From positions 37,953 through 101,952 of the forward strand of contig JARBJD010000272.1 of the NCBI GenBank assembly GCA_033064195.1: a stretch of 64,000 bases of DNA, read 5' to 3'. The stretch comes from Blattamonas nauphoetae (Eukaryota > Preaxostyla > Oxymonadida). A model generated the notes under the pieces. The model was not told the origin of the DNA and made no database searches. It was given only the letters and a program-made list of their open reading frames with translations. Shown piece by piece: positions 1-10,668 of the stretch (positions are counted from its first letter, which is position 1; every line of letters starts with the position of its first letter). Both the position numbers and the translations under genes were made by a program.

Positions 1-77
1 CCTATTCATGTCATTTCACTCTGAATGCTCACAATTCATTTTTACTCTCACATACTTTTCATAAATCTACTTTTGTA

Positions 78-2448
78 ATGTCGTCATTCGAGAATGTTGA
101 TCTTACCATCACCCGTCTCTCCATTGATGTTTCAACTCCAAATCAGAGTCCAATATTACTTAGCTTGGTATGTCATTTTCCCACACTGACCATATTTTTC
201 CCTTTTCTTGCACATGGATCACGCTTTAGGCTGTTCTGTGTATCCATTTGATTGCCCACCTTTTCCTCTTCATTTTCTGCTCTTATTCTTAAAATATTCA
301 CGTAACTCAACTCTTTGCTCTTTCATTCCTCTGTTCTCGCAGGATCTGCATCTTTCTCTTCATCCTACTCCTCCTCTTCTCTCGAAACCATCTCGATCCT
401 CATCAGGATCCTCCTCAACGTAACTTGGGTGATATCTGTCTTGAATGATCAACAAGTGATCCAGATGATCAGCAACTTTATGTAAAATTGACAACTTTCC
501 TGATCCATCGCGATCCTGCTTCTTCTGATGCCACTCGTCAAAATTTCGTTCTGATGTTGGCGTTTGGTGAGTCATTTCCGTGAAAATGAAATACCAGTAC
601 CGGAGACTGTTTGGATGAACGATATTTTCGCTTAATTATCTGCCTCCACAACAACAGGCTGTGAAACCGACAAAACCACCATATCGAGCCCATTCACCAG
701 TTCCACGAGCATCCACTCCTCAAGCACAGAACAATGTTCAGTCAAAAGAGCGAATGGAGGCCGAACGCAGAGTGGAAGAAGCCAAAGCCAGACAAAGAGA
801 GATCTTAACACAACAAGCACTCGAAAAGGAACGGCAGAGGGCGGAAGAGTTGGTAAAGAAGCAGCAAGCCGCGTATGCTGCCGCTGCAGAGGCTCAAGGA
901 CAGCGTATGGAGCAATTAAGAAGGCAAGAAGCGGCCAAGGAGGCCGAACGCAGGCGACAGGCGGCAGAGATGGAGCAAAGGCGAAGAGAAGCTGAATCTC
1001 GAGCTGCTGAAGCGAGAGAGCAAAAGATGAGGGAAATGAAAGCCAGAGAGGATCGAGAACGCATGATTCGTGAAGAAGCTCGTCTCAACTTTTTTAATCA
1101 ACAGGAACAGGCCCGACGGAACAAAATGGCAATTGATGCCAAAATGGATGGAAGCAATGCTCCCCCTTCGCTTCACCCGTCACAATATTCCCAGCCAGAC
1201 TCTCGTTCATACGAACCCATCTCAGTCCAGAAGAAGAAGAGTCCATCGTCCTTCCCTCCCCTCGAAGACTATTTCATCAAACCAAAGCAAGCTGCTTCAC
1301 TTGCAAAACCTAAAAAGGCTATTGCAAAGGCAGTTCGAAAAAAATCAGTCTCTCCACGCCCAACATCAGCTCCTTGACCAAGTTCAGCTGCTCCTGCACC
1401 CAAACAGGCTCCACCGAAGAGTGCAGAGAGAAGGTCACTCTCAGCCAGGCGTGTCACTCCCACAGTCGCCGATCGACCAAAAACCGGCTCACCTCTGTCC
1501 GATCGCCCCAAAAGCACCGACAAACAGAAAATGCAGAAAGTGATCTTCCAATTTGGGGAGCTGCAGGGAATGCTTCAACGAGCAGCCTCGCCAGCTCCGT
1601 CTCAGCCACGCTCAGCCCGACCGAGGACACCGACCGACGTGTCATTACAACAGTCGAAAGAGACGAAACCAGCTGCACAACAAAAATAAAGTGGACGACA
1701 AGAAACAGCGGGAATACGAAGAGAAACTGAAACAGCTCGAGTTGGAGAAGAAGGCACAGGCAGGCGACAAACCGTGGCTGACGAGAGGGAAGTCGAAAGA
1801 GGAGAAAGCGCTGGAGGAAGAGAAGCGGAGGATCGAGCAAGAGATGAAGGACGATGAGGAGGCCGAGCGGCGGAAGGTGGTGAAGGAGGCGCAGATGAGG
1901 GAGAGGGAGAAGCGAGAAGCGGAGAGGAAGGCGTTCCAAAAGCTGATTGCGAAGAAGAAGAAGAAGAAACAGAATCGGAGTCACTCGGTCGGCGACGAGG
2001 AAGATGTGATTCTCGTCGCCCCAAATCGCCTCAACGCCCATCCTCAGCAAAGAAAGCACCAGCTCGTTCGTCTTCAGCCCGCTCAGGCTACTCCAAAGAA
2101 GGTCGCAGCTACTTCGAAGGAGGGCAGCCCACAAGCAACACACACGCCTCCGAAAATTGGGTCGTCGAAAGGGAAGGTCGAGCGGGAGAAAGAGAAGCGG
2201 AGCGAAGACGTGCAAAGGTCGTCGCCGTTCGCCAATGTGGAGCGAGGAGGGTGATAACTCATCCAACTGTAAACGACCAGATAATGACAATTTTGGTTCA
2301 TCTATGTTCAATCAATCATGACAGGCGTCCTTTCGCTCTACGGATTCTTTCTCAAACAATGCAGCTACAACCACCACGTCGCTCAACCCCCTTTCTCCCA
2401 TCCAAATTAACACAGCAACAATTCAATCCACTACTACATCCTTTTTGA
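78..2448 (+). pseudogene. Coiled-coil protein gene, multi-exon and disrupted
   Basis: A plausible first exon (78-167, 30 codons) ends at a GTATGT donor, with an acceptor at 341-342. A second intron probably spans 567-658 (GTGAGT donor). The main body, 661-1374, encodes a Glu/Arg/Ala-rich coiled coil followed by a Ser/Pro-rich linker. After a TGA at 1375-1377 the same frame continues as a Pro/Ser/Lys-rich stretch to a stop near 1687. Then a different frame (about 1690-2250) encodes a second Lys/Glu coiled coil containing the tetrapeptide KPWL, and a Ser/Thr-rich tail follows in yet another frame. These breaks mean either a dead gene or several indels. I do not recognise the family. It lies inside the terminal-repeat end at 2780-2868, so it may be cargo of a transposable element. 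Confidence 0.5.
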
Positions 2449-2779
2449 TCTTTTTAATACCATAGAAGCCGCTATGTTGTCAAATTGAACGCCTCCAATG
2501 CCGAAGGCCAACACACTCCATAACCCTTGGTCTTTGTCACCGTAGTCGGGTATATTAGCATTATCATGGATCACAACCAGAATTTTCAAGATTTCATCCA
2601 GTGCAGTCTCTTTAAACAGCAATTCACGACAGTCACTTTTTTGGAATCACCTTGCATAATGAATCAACTTTTTTCGATCGATTTGTTATTCTGAAAGATG
2701 TTTGAGAGTAAATCAGTCCATATTGAAGTTTTCTGAGACAACAATCAGCCATAAATTCAAACAGAAACAACAAAAGTTT

Positions 2780-2868
2780 AGATCTGCGTGTATCCATTTG
2801 GATCTGCGCGTATCCAAATTTTTAGATCTGCGCGTAGCGAAAATCGGATCTGCGCCTATACTTAACCC
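2780..2868. repeat. End of a GGGT...CAGATC terminal-repeat element
   Basis: Four spaced copies of a roughly 16-bp unit (AGATCTGCGYGTA followed by a variable tail) occur here. Read from 2868 leftwards, the sequence begins GGGTTAAGTATAGGCGCAGATC. This matches the start of the terminal inverted repeats of the 4165-7435 element (GGGTAGGTCTAG then iterated CGCAGATC). It sits exactly where the surface-protein reading frame loses sense. I infer that this is the right end of a related element whose other end lies left of the window. Confidence 0.6.
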
Positions 2869-4164
2869 GATCGCTCCTTGTGGCAGATGTGTCAGTTGAG
2901 CTGATGTGATGGTTGTGGTCGAGTCCACCAATGTCAGAATCCCACTCTCCCACAGACAGACATCAGAATTCGCGTCGACCTCGTTCTTTTCGAGTGAGGA
3001 TGGTCCAGTGAGCGAACACGTCTCGATCGTCAAGTGTCCATCCACCATTCGAATAAAGATCAGCGAAGGCGAGTCAGAAAGAGCAATATCAACTTGATGC
3101 ATCCAAAGGCGACCTCCACAAACTTCAATCATTCCTTCTCCTCCCTTTTCTGACGATGACGAAGGAGACACAAACAATTCGGGTTTTGTCGAAGGTCCGG
3201 ATTCAATCACAACTTCATGATCAGACAAGATCTTCACTTGCTCGGTCTGAGTCGTGTTGTGGAGAATCGAAATCGAGAATGATGACATCCCAACTCCTTC
3301 CACAATCTTCCATCCATCCTCAATCGAAGGGCACGGTCGGACTCGATCTCCACAAAACAACGTCGATTCCGAAGACGACCCAGAATCGACACAAACGACG
3401 AAAGGATCCACTGGGAAGCCAGTTGTGTTGGAGATCCGACCATCGACCAGTGTCTCCCCATCACTTTCGTTCGTTGCTTTCACAGATGTCACTTCGTAAG
3501 TCGTGTTGTGTTTGAGTGATGTTGGCCATCCAATTTGCTGTTCTTCCGACTTCGCTTCAGTTTCTGAGGTTATCGTTGCGACGAAGGAGAATGAGTCGTT
3601 CAGCGTGACATTCAGAGAGCTTCCAACAATCAGATCAGTTCCATTCAGTATCATAAAACAGCCAGTGTGAAGAGTGTTCGAGAAGACGAATGAGATGGTC
3701 GTGATCATCGGAGGGAACGGAACAACCAAGGTGATTCCATCTTCAACATGAAATCCACTCGACTCTGTCCAGCTCCCTTTCAGAGTGTACGTATTTCCAT
3801 ATTTCATCAAAACCACGGTTTCTTCCTCTGCAACTGCGAACTCCGCTGTGCAGTTCGTATTGTCCACAACAATCACATCCGACAACGATTCCCATGTGTG
3901 TGTTCCATTCGAAAGATTCACTTTTCCTGCACCAAGTAGGAGAGAATGACCTTCCAGTGATACAATCATCGTTGTTCGATCCTTGGTCAGGTGTCTCGTT
4001 TCGAGCCGCACAATTCGAGGTAGTTCAGCTGGAACGGCGAAAGTCACACCGGCATCCACAGTGGAAATTGACCCAGAAACTTCGAATGCAGTGATAGAAT
4101 ACTTCGTTCCGAACGACAGCAGAGGGTTGGAAATCCCGAAGATGAGTTCAGAGTGGGTGTGGGT
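2869..4164 (-). pseudogene. Surface-protein gene, segment 4 (truncated 3' part)
   Basis: This minus-strand open segment is the continuation of segment 3 once the 3.27-kb insertion and one 9-bp duplication are removed; the frame is then continuous. It finishes an IPT-like repeat (phrase LIFGISNP), has many N-glycosylation sequons, and then carries a second beta-helix entry motif with a CG...PC pair (FCGDRVRPC), as at the start of extracellular beta-helix regions in this family. The sense ends near 2869, where the repeat element begins; codons beyond that are repeat sequence. A transmembrane segment and a kinase domain, seen in the dead copy at 40678-42450, are therefore missing. Confidence 0.7.
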
Positions 4165-4251
4165 GGGTAGGTCTAGACTCAGATCTAGAAAAGTCTAGAC
4201 GCAGATCTACAGATCCGTCTAGGCGCAGATCTGCAGGTCTACACGCAGATC
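4165..4251 (+). repeat. Left terminal inverted repeat of the 3.27-kb element
   Basis: Imperfect inverted match to 7349-7435. It contains several AGATCT/CGCAGATC iterations that could be transposase-binding sites. Confidence 0.85.
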
Positions 4252-4847
4252 CGTCTTTTTCTGGTTCATTTCGATTCTTGACCACTTTTTATTCAACAAA
4301 TACCTAAATATCCACATCACTTCCTATTTTTTGGATTTACTTCTTCCTTTATGACATTCCTCCAATCGGGGTCCAAAGTTGATGAAGAGATCCTGGGTTG
4401 ATCTCGTTCAGTTCCATCCAATTAAAGGTTCTTTCAATTCGAGACCCTTCCAGACATTCGTCCGGAACTTTGTCGTCGGATTCACGAACAGGTAGCCCTT
4501 CCGACTCTCCGTCTTCTCTACACCGCCACCATTTCATTTTCCACTGCCCAGCCGGAAGTATGCATTCCATTTGATCGTTTCACTTCTCTTCCCTGATATT
4601 CAAGTTCACCTTCCTTGAGATCCGAGCCCACCCTCCACTATGTCCCGTCTGAAAGGTCAGTTCCATCTCCAATCGACAACCTCGACGGACGGTGGTCACC
4701 CAGACATCGAATCAGCTCACAACTGAGAATTTCTCCTTGCAGAAAAGAAAAAGAATTGATGCAGAACGTCAAAAATAGCGAAAACAGTTCGACATTGTGA
4801 GAACAACATAGAAAGGCGACGAAGCGAAGGAAGCAAAAGGGAAGGGG

Positions 4848-6093
4848 ATGAAGACCAAAAAATTGAGGTTAATGAGGACATCGAAGGAGAATATGAACAA
4901 GCAGAAAACGAGGAGGACGGAACACGAAGCATGGGAGAGAATGAGAAAGTTGAAGAAAACGAACATGAACAAACTGGCGAAATGGAAAAAGATGAAGAAA
5001 ACGACAATGTTGAAGACAAACAGGAAGAGGCAGCTGAAGATGAGTGTGAACAAGACAATGGAGATGCCGATCGCAACCTACAAGAAATTGTGCAATCAGA
5101 ACGTGAAGACAGAGATGCAGAGGAACAGTAAGAAGAAATGGACGAAGATCTCGGTTCTTAACAGAATACCCCAGGGGAAGAAACCAAGAATGATGAAGTT
5201 GTCGAAAACAACCATCTCGACGATGAGGATCCTGACGCGACAGGTCCTGAAAAGAAGCAAGCTGAATCGAAACATGAATATTTGCAGGAGAAAGATGATT
5301 GAAAAGCTGATGAACTGGAAGATGTCAAATAACACCAAGTTAAAGACGAAGAAATCGAAGATGAAGTCAAAACGCACTCGTTTGGTGCACCAGCGCAAAA
5401 AAGAATCAAACGATGAAGAAAACGAGATGGAAGAAAATGAGCTAAACTATGAATTTGATGAGGAGTTTGCAAAGCAGCGGATGAACAAGCAGAAGCCGAC
5501 GATCAATTTGAAGACGATGAACAAGCGGAAGGGACAGAATTAGAAGCCGAAAAAGAAGAAAGCAGCATCTATTCAGTCAAGTCACTGGAGACTGTCAAAG
5601 CAGACTAATCGTCGCGGAGTTCGAAGTCCAATCGGACATCAAAAAGATCAAACTCCGAATCTCGGAAATCACGCTCTTCAGCAGAAAAATTGGATTTCCT
5701 AGAAGAAACAAACCTGAAGAACAAGATGGACAGGAGGAAGTGTTTGAAGACCAACAAGAATATGGAAAGGAGGAAGGAAACAGCTTCGATTCTCAGCCGG
5801 ACAAGGAACCAGAGCATCACTCGGAAACAAATGACAATGACGACGAAATTGTGAAGAAAGAGCATTTTAGGGAGACAGAAGGTGGAGAAGAAGGATCGGT
5901 GCGTGAAACAGACATCGAATCAAAATCCGAAGCCACAAAGAAAGAATCAGGCGAAAAAGACGAAATCGAACAAGAAAACGGCAAAGAAGTTGTGATTCAA
6001 GAAGATGAAGAGGAAAAAGTGGAAGAAGGGGAGCGAGGTAAGAGCACAAACGATGTGATCGTTCCGTCCAAAACGCCCCGAATCAGGTTGTAG
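4848..6093 (+). pseudogene. Acidic Glu/Lys-rich low-complexity protein, decayed
   Basis: Several overlapping open stretches (4931-5131, 5740-6093 and pieces between) encode Glu-, Asp- and Lys-rich sequence. In one frame the acidic composition runs on through several TAA and TGA codons between 5129 and 5420, so a once longer acidic reading frame has been interrupted by nonsense changes. No domain is visible. It lies wholly inside the 3.27-kb element and is probably captured cargo. Confidence 0.4.
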
Positions 6094-6103
6094 ACGCCAA
6101 AAA

Positions 6104-6330
6104 CTACATCATCCTTCCCTTCAGACCGCTTGCACTCTCCTTCGCTTCGATGACTGTGTCTCCCAGAATATGATCGTCATGCAGCATGACATTCCCGTCT
6201 CCCACAATTTTCACCAGCGAGTCCACCACACTTTTGCACGGGGTCTTCTCTCTTCCGCACAGAGTGATATCAAGTCCGTCATCCTTCACGAGAACATCTC
6301 GCGAAAGACCTCTCGGTCGTTTTGTTCTTA
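6104..6330 (-). pseudogene. Surface-protein family fragment inside the 3.27-kb element
   Basis: The minus strand encodes a stretch with the pattern D-G-x-D-x-x-x-C-G followed six residues later by P-C-K-S-V-V-D-S-L. The segment-4 surface-protein piece has the same CG...PC-S entry motif. Upstream of it the frame is Arg/Trp-rich and less convincing. I read it as an antisense fragment of the same surface-protein family, carried by the element. Confidence 0.45.
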
Positions 6331-6598
6331 TCGAAAAGCACGGTGTCGCTTCCCGTCGTACTCTCTCTTCCACAAGCACAGCGAGAAGGGACCTGAACCA
6401 TCCCCGAAGGCTGCCCAACCAATTCCAAACAATGCCGAACCATCTCCGCCGCCGCAACTCCCTCCACAGCAGAAGAAGCAGCGTGAGGTTCAATTCCAAC
6501 CTCAATTCATTTCACAACAGCCAGCTGAGAAGATGCGACAGCCTGAGCGGCAGAAGAGTTCGTCTGGGACAGACACAACTCAACTGATCAGCGACGAG

Positions 6599-7010
6599 GA
6601 GCCAAACGGCCTCCTGAAAGGGCAATACATGGACGTCGAGTTGTGGGTATCCCTTTCTCTTCTCTCCTCACTCTTTCCAGCCGATGATGCGTGATCCTCT
6701 CGATGGGGGATTCACTGCACCTGCCTTCACCATCCCGTCGTCAGCTGGCCTCGTCGCCTTCCACTCCCTTCCTGACCAGATTCACGTGCTCTGTCAGGAC
6801 GAGGATGGGATTGTCTCGATGTGGAATATCCTCACCGGAAAGTTGGAAGAAACACTCGGACCAGGCCGACTCGAAGACTTCGCAAAACGATTTCCGAAAC
6901 CACTCGAGTTCCGACGGAAATGGTACACAGCCGAAACAAAAACGGGGGTATCGTCTTCTCATCTCGTTCATTCGCACTCTCCTCGCACTTCACTCCGTCG
7001 CAGCATTTGA
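6599..7010 (+). pseudogene. WDR48 (UAF1)-like WD40 fragment
   Basis: A probable intron (donor GTATCC near 6648, acceptor at 6679-6680) joins a Pro/Gln-rich exon to one beginning PMMRDPLDGG. The second exon has a WD-type blade (SMWNILTGKLEE) and then RLEDFAKRF...KWYTAETKTG. The order matches the conserved WDR48 segment in which a WDVL blade is followed by an acidic linker, KKRF, and NWFSVDLKTG. In animals WDR48 activates the deubiquitinase USP1. Only this part of the protein is present; the upstream propeller blades and the C-terminal SUMO-like domains are absent, so it is a captured gene fragment. Confidence 0.55.
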
Positions 7011-7348
7011 TGATCACTCCAACATTCTCGTCAAGTAGGTGAGAACACCAGAAAGACACGAAGAAGAGTGATATGCACAATGATCAAACGACAAGGTCTA
7101 ACGAAGCGGAAAGAGGAGCTATCAGCCTGTCGGAACTGTGAAGACGATCCACACATTTCATCCCACATACTATTGAGTCAATCACATTTCTCGTTGTGAT
7201 CATACCCCTTTTTCCATTCTTCAACTCGACCAGAATCCCGTCCCATCAATTACTCTCTTCTTTTGACCTGAAACTATTATTTCATCATTTCACATCATTT
7301 ATTCTTCTCAATCTGTTCAATAAGGTGTTCTATCAACGAAACAAATGA

Positions 7349-7435
7349 GATCTGCGTGTAGACTTTCAGATCTGCGTCTAGACCGATCTGCAGATCTGCG
7401 TCTAGACTTTTCTAGATCTGAGCCTAGACCTACCC
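7349..7435 (-). repeat. Right terminal inverted repeat of the 3.27-kb element
   Basis: Inverted match to 4165-4251, followed directly by the 9-bp duplication GGTGTGGGT at 7436-7444. Confidence 0.85.
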
Positions 7436-8133
7436 GGTGTGGGTGGGAGATGAGGAATCGATTGCGAGTATCCCACTCAGTACAATTCCATCACCAATAA
7501 GTGTCGATTCAACCATCTTCTGAACTGTCACGTTGAAGGCATTGCCCCCTCCCAACTTCACTCCGGTCAGTGTCACCACAGCCGATTTCTGCTGCTCTCC
7601 TCCCAGCGAGCATTCTGCTGACGTGATTCGGATCGGCTCTGAAGGAGTCCTGAATGGCGATGCCAACACAACAGCGGTCACCGATGAACTCTTCATTCCA
7701 GCAATCGAATATTCCCTTCCATATTTCAGTGTGTTCGTCTTTTTGTACACTTCCACCAGAATGAACCCAGTGGAGACGACAGCAGAAGAGACGACAAGGT
7801 GAACTGTTTCAACTGGCAACTCTGTCGTTTTCAGAGTGAGAGTAAAATCTTCTGATGGCATTCGCGCACTCGTTAGCGTCAAGTTCAAGATGTTCGGATT
7901 CGACGAGTGGAACACACACGAAACGAACGAAAGTGTCGGCCCGAGCGGTGTTTTGAATGGCGTTGATGGGAACAGGATGTGTTCGTTCTCATTTTCATTC
8001 AATTTTCGAATGATCGACTGGATCGTGTACGAGCTGTCGTATTCAACATCTTCACTTCCGCCGATTGGGATCGCGCTTGATGTTCCAGACATGTCTGAAC
8101 TAAATGAAATCTCGAAAGTGTGACCAGATGTGA
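7436..8133 (-). pseudogene. Surface-protein gene, segment 3
   Basis: Open minus-strand frame between the MITE (8134-8609) and the 3.27-kb element. It encodes one IPT/E-set-like repeat: a TSGHTFEISFSS strand, then a stretch ending with the NAFNVTVQKM motif, and SSPTHT just before the insertion. At the upstream edge, removal of the MITE plus one TGA joins it in frame to segment 2. It is close at nucleotide level to segment 2 (9240-9780), so these are tandem internal repeats of one large extracellular protein. Confidence 0.75.
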
Positions 8134-8609
8134 TAGTACCCGGACAAACCCGTTAGAGCGGATATACCCGTTAACCATTCCACATGAGCATAGCAGTCCC
8201 CCCTCTTCACTAAAATTATCCTTCCACTTCCCGTCCATTACTCTTTTCATTATTTTTAAAACAGGAGTCACTGTTGAAAGAATGATTGTGAAATGGAATG
8301 AGAAAAGTGAAAGTCGAAATGTGCTCGGAACTTAGCCAATGTCTTCCCAGGCGTCCAAGGGATGGTACATTGAGATACAACCTCTTTGTACTCAGCATCA
8401 CATACAGGGTGTCGTGGCTGGTCATTCATCGATTTGAAATGACCCATAGACCTCGATCAAACATCTGAACAGGGGACAAATCATTTCAGAATTCGAACAA
8501 TAACTTTCTTTCAAGCGCAACATATCAGTCGTCATAATAAAAGTTTCAATGTGAAGTGTGGTATGTTGGGAACGGGTTTATCCGACTTACCGGGTTTATC
8601 CGGGGACTA
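8134..8609. mobile_element. 476-bp MITE with TGA duplication
   Basis: The ends are inverted repeats: left TAGTACCCGGACAAACCCG, right (reverse complement) TAGTCCCCGGATAAACCCG. TGA flanks both sides (8131-8133 and 8610-8612). The paralogous sequence at 15774-15800 shows the uninterrupted site. The interior has no coding capacity. A 3-bp duplication suggests the PIF/Harbinger superfamily, though the usual target there is TWA, so the assignment is tentative. Confidence 0.8.
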
Positions 8610-9783
8610 TGAGTGTCACTGTGAATGTCTCACCAGAGGGAAGATACTCACCCGAAACGGAAAGAACGAACGAGGATGAGGACACATCGCTTGGAGTCGT
8701 GATTTTGGTGATTCGAGGAGCACGAGGAGCGTCGATGAAGAGGCCAGTGTTCACAACAAACGATGACGAGTCTGATCCAACTGACAACAATTCGTATCGT
8801 CCCCCAAACACAACATGCGTGCTGTCCTCACTCGACCCAATCGAAAAGTTCACAAAACACTTCGTCGACGACACGTTGAACAGCCCTCCACTCGAAGAGA
8901 TCTGCCCAAATGATCCTGAAATGACAACGGCATGGTCTGAGGAGATGAGTTTTGTACCAGTCAGCTCCACAATCAATACATCTTTCTTTCCATTCAGCGA
9001 ACATCCAGCTCCTGTGATTTTAGGTGGTTCATCGGGAACGAAGAAAGTGACATCGGAATCAACTGCAGAGACTTCTCCATCAACTTTGAACTGCGTGATC
9101 AGATACATCGTATCGAAGGACAGTTGCGGGTTGGAAATCCCGAAGATGAGTTCAGAGTGGGTGTGTGTCGTCGATGACGATCCACCAGACAGTTTCCCAG
9201 ACAGCACAATCTCACCACCAGTTGGTGTCGACCCTTCCATCTTCTGAACTCTCAGATTGAAGTCTTTATCTCCTCCCAGCTTCACTCCCTTCAATAACAC
9301 AACCGCTGATTTCTGTTGCTCTCCTCCCAGCGAGCATTCTGCTGACGTGATTCGGATCGGCTCTGAAGGAGTCCTGAATGGCGATGCCAACACAACAGCG
9401 GTCACCGATGAACTCTTCATTCCAGCAATCGAATATTCCCTTCCATATTTCAGTGTGTTCGTCTTTTTGTACACTTCCACCAGAATGAACCCAGTGGAGA
9501 CGTCAGCAGAAGAGACGACAAGGGGAACTGTTTCAATCGGCAACTCAGTCGTTTCCAGCGTCAGAGTCAGATCTTCTGATGGCATTCGAGCACTTGCGAA
9601 TGTCATGTTCAAGATGTTCGGATTCGACGAGTGGAAGCCACATGAAATTGATGAAAGAGTCGGCCCGAGCGGCGTTCTGAACGGTGTTGATGGGAACAGG
9701 ATGTGTTCGTCGTCCTTCCCACTCTCACTTCGAATTATCGATTGGATCGTGTACGACGTGTCGTATTCAACTTCTCCACTTCT
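8610..9783 (-). pseudogene. Surface-protein gene, segment 2
   Basis: Minus-strand frame of about 390 codons with two IPT-like repeats. Each has an ITKI...FVLSVSGEYLPSGETFTVTL module, a KDFNLRVQKMEGSTP module and an SELIFGISNPQLSF module, all beta-rich and typical of extracellular E-set folds. The upstream edge meets the composite insertion at about 9784 and the downstream edge meets the MITE. Protein alignment to segment 3 and to the end of segment 1 shows that the pieces belong in one reading frame. Confidence 0.75.
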
Positions 9784-10003
9784 TTATAACAACAGGCTCG
9801 TCTCCCAGTCTCTAGTGAGATGTCCGGACCGACCCGTATGGAAATAGTGGTGGGTGGTCTGTGAGAAGCGTAAATAAAGTAAAATTACGAGCGCCAATCG
9901 CTCCTTCTTCATCCGTCTCCGGGCTTTCGCACGCGGAGACGTTTCGCGCGCCGCTGAAGTGTGGCAGCAACGCTTGTCGACTGGGAGACGAGCCTGTTGT
10001 TAT
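9784..10003. mobile_element. Short 220-bp inverted-repeat element
   Basis: It begins CTTTATAACAACAGGCTCG and ends with the inverse CGAGCCTGTTGTTATAAAG. It includes the CTCGTCTCCCAG sequence shared with the ends of the adjoining element at 10004-15714. It abuts that element directly, so the two together form the insertion that splits the surface-protein gene. No clear target duplication is visible. Confidence 0.55.
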
Positions 10004-10136
10004 AAAGGCTTTCCCTTCGGTCAAGCCATACACAACTGGGCTCGTCTCCCAGTCTCTAGTGAGACTTTAAGAGACTTCGTCCCGAACGGCTGATGGAAAG
10101 TACGAGAGGAGGCCAAGATGAGTCGTCGGCAACGAC

Positions 10137-10668
10137 GAGATTCGCATCCCACTCTCGATCACTTTCACTCGCTCCCTCTGAAATCCAACGATGAGCAGTG
10201 CGGTGTCTCTAGCCTCAGCGAGACTCGCATCCCACTCTCGATCACTCTCACTCGCTCCCTCTGAAATCCAACGATGAGCAGTGCGGTGTCTCTAGCCTCA
10301 GCGAGATTCGCATCCCACTCTCGATCACTTTCACTCGCTCCCTCTGAAATCCAACGATGAGCAGTGCGGTGTCTCTAGCCTCAGCGAGACTCGCATCCCA
10401 CTCTCGATCACTCTCACTCGCTCCCTCTGAAATCCAACGATGAGCAGTGCGGTGTCTCTAGCCTTGGCGAGACTCGCATCCCACTCTCGATCACTCTCAC
10501 TCGCTCCCTCTGAAATCCAACGATGAGCAGTGCGGTGTCTCTAGCCTCAGCGAGACTCGCATCCCACTCTTGACCATTCTCACTCGCTCCCTCTGAAATC
10601 CAACGATGAGCAGTGCGGTGTCTCTAGCCTCAGCGAGACTCGCATCCCACTCTCGATCACTCTCATTC
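10137..10668 (+). repeat. 83-bp tandem array, about 6.4 copies
   Basis: The unit starts GAGACTCGCATCCCACTCTC and contains TCTGAAATCCAACGATGAGC. Copies begin at 10137, 10220, 10303, 10386, 10469, 10552 and 10635 (partial). Copies differ at only a few positions, chiefly GAGATT versus GAGACT alternating among the first units, so some expansion was by two-unit steps. No coding frame is preserved because 83 is not a multiple of three. Confidence 0.95.

Larger units (their letters stand above)
4165..7435. mobile_element. 3271-bp TIR element with 9-bp target duplication, carrying host gene fragments
   Basis: The ends form inverted repeats of about 87 bp (4165-4251 and 7349-7435) with roughly seven mismatches, beginning GGGTAGGTCTAG and built of iterated CGCAGATC units. 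The 9-mer GGTGTGGGT flanks both sides (4156-4164 and 7436-7444). Removing the element plus one duplication restores a continuous surface-protein frame. No transposase is recognisable inside. A 9-bp duplication with long TIRs fits the Mutator/MULE superfamily best, but that is inference. The content is fragments of host-like genes, which is the pattern of Pack-MULE gene capture. Confidence 0.85.

Noticed and set aside
1454-2311. Minus-strand 285-residue Leu/Arg-rich frame
   Set aside because: It is complementary to the Lys/Glu coiled-coil sequence on the plus strand and shows no domain.
4848-5543. 231-residue Lys/Met-rich plus-strand protein
   Set aside because: It is an alternative frame of the acidic low-complexity region; the Lys/Met richness follows from GAA/GATGA-rich DNA.
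10137-10668. CRISPR array
   Set aside because: Entire 83-bp units are repeated with no unique spacers, so it is a plain tandem repeat.
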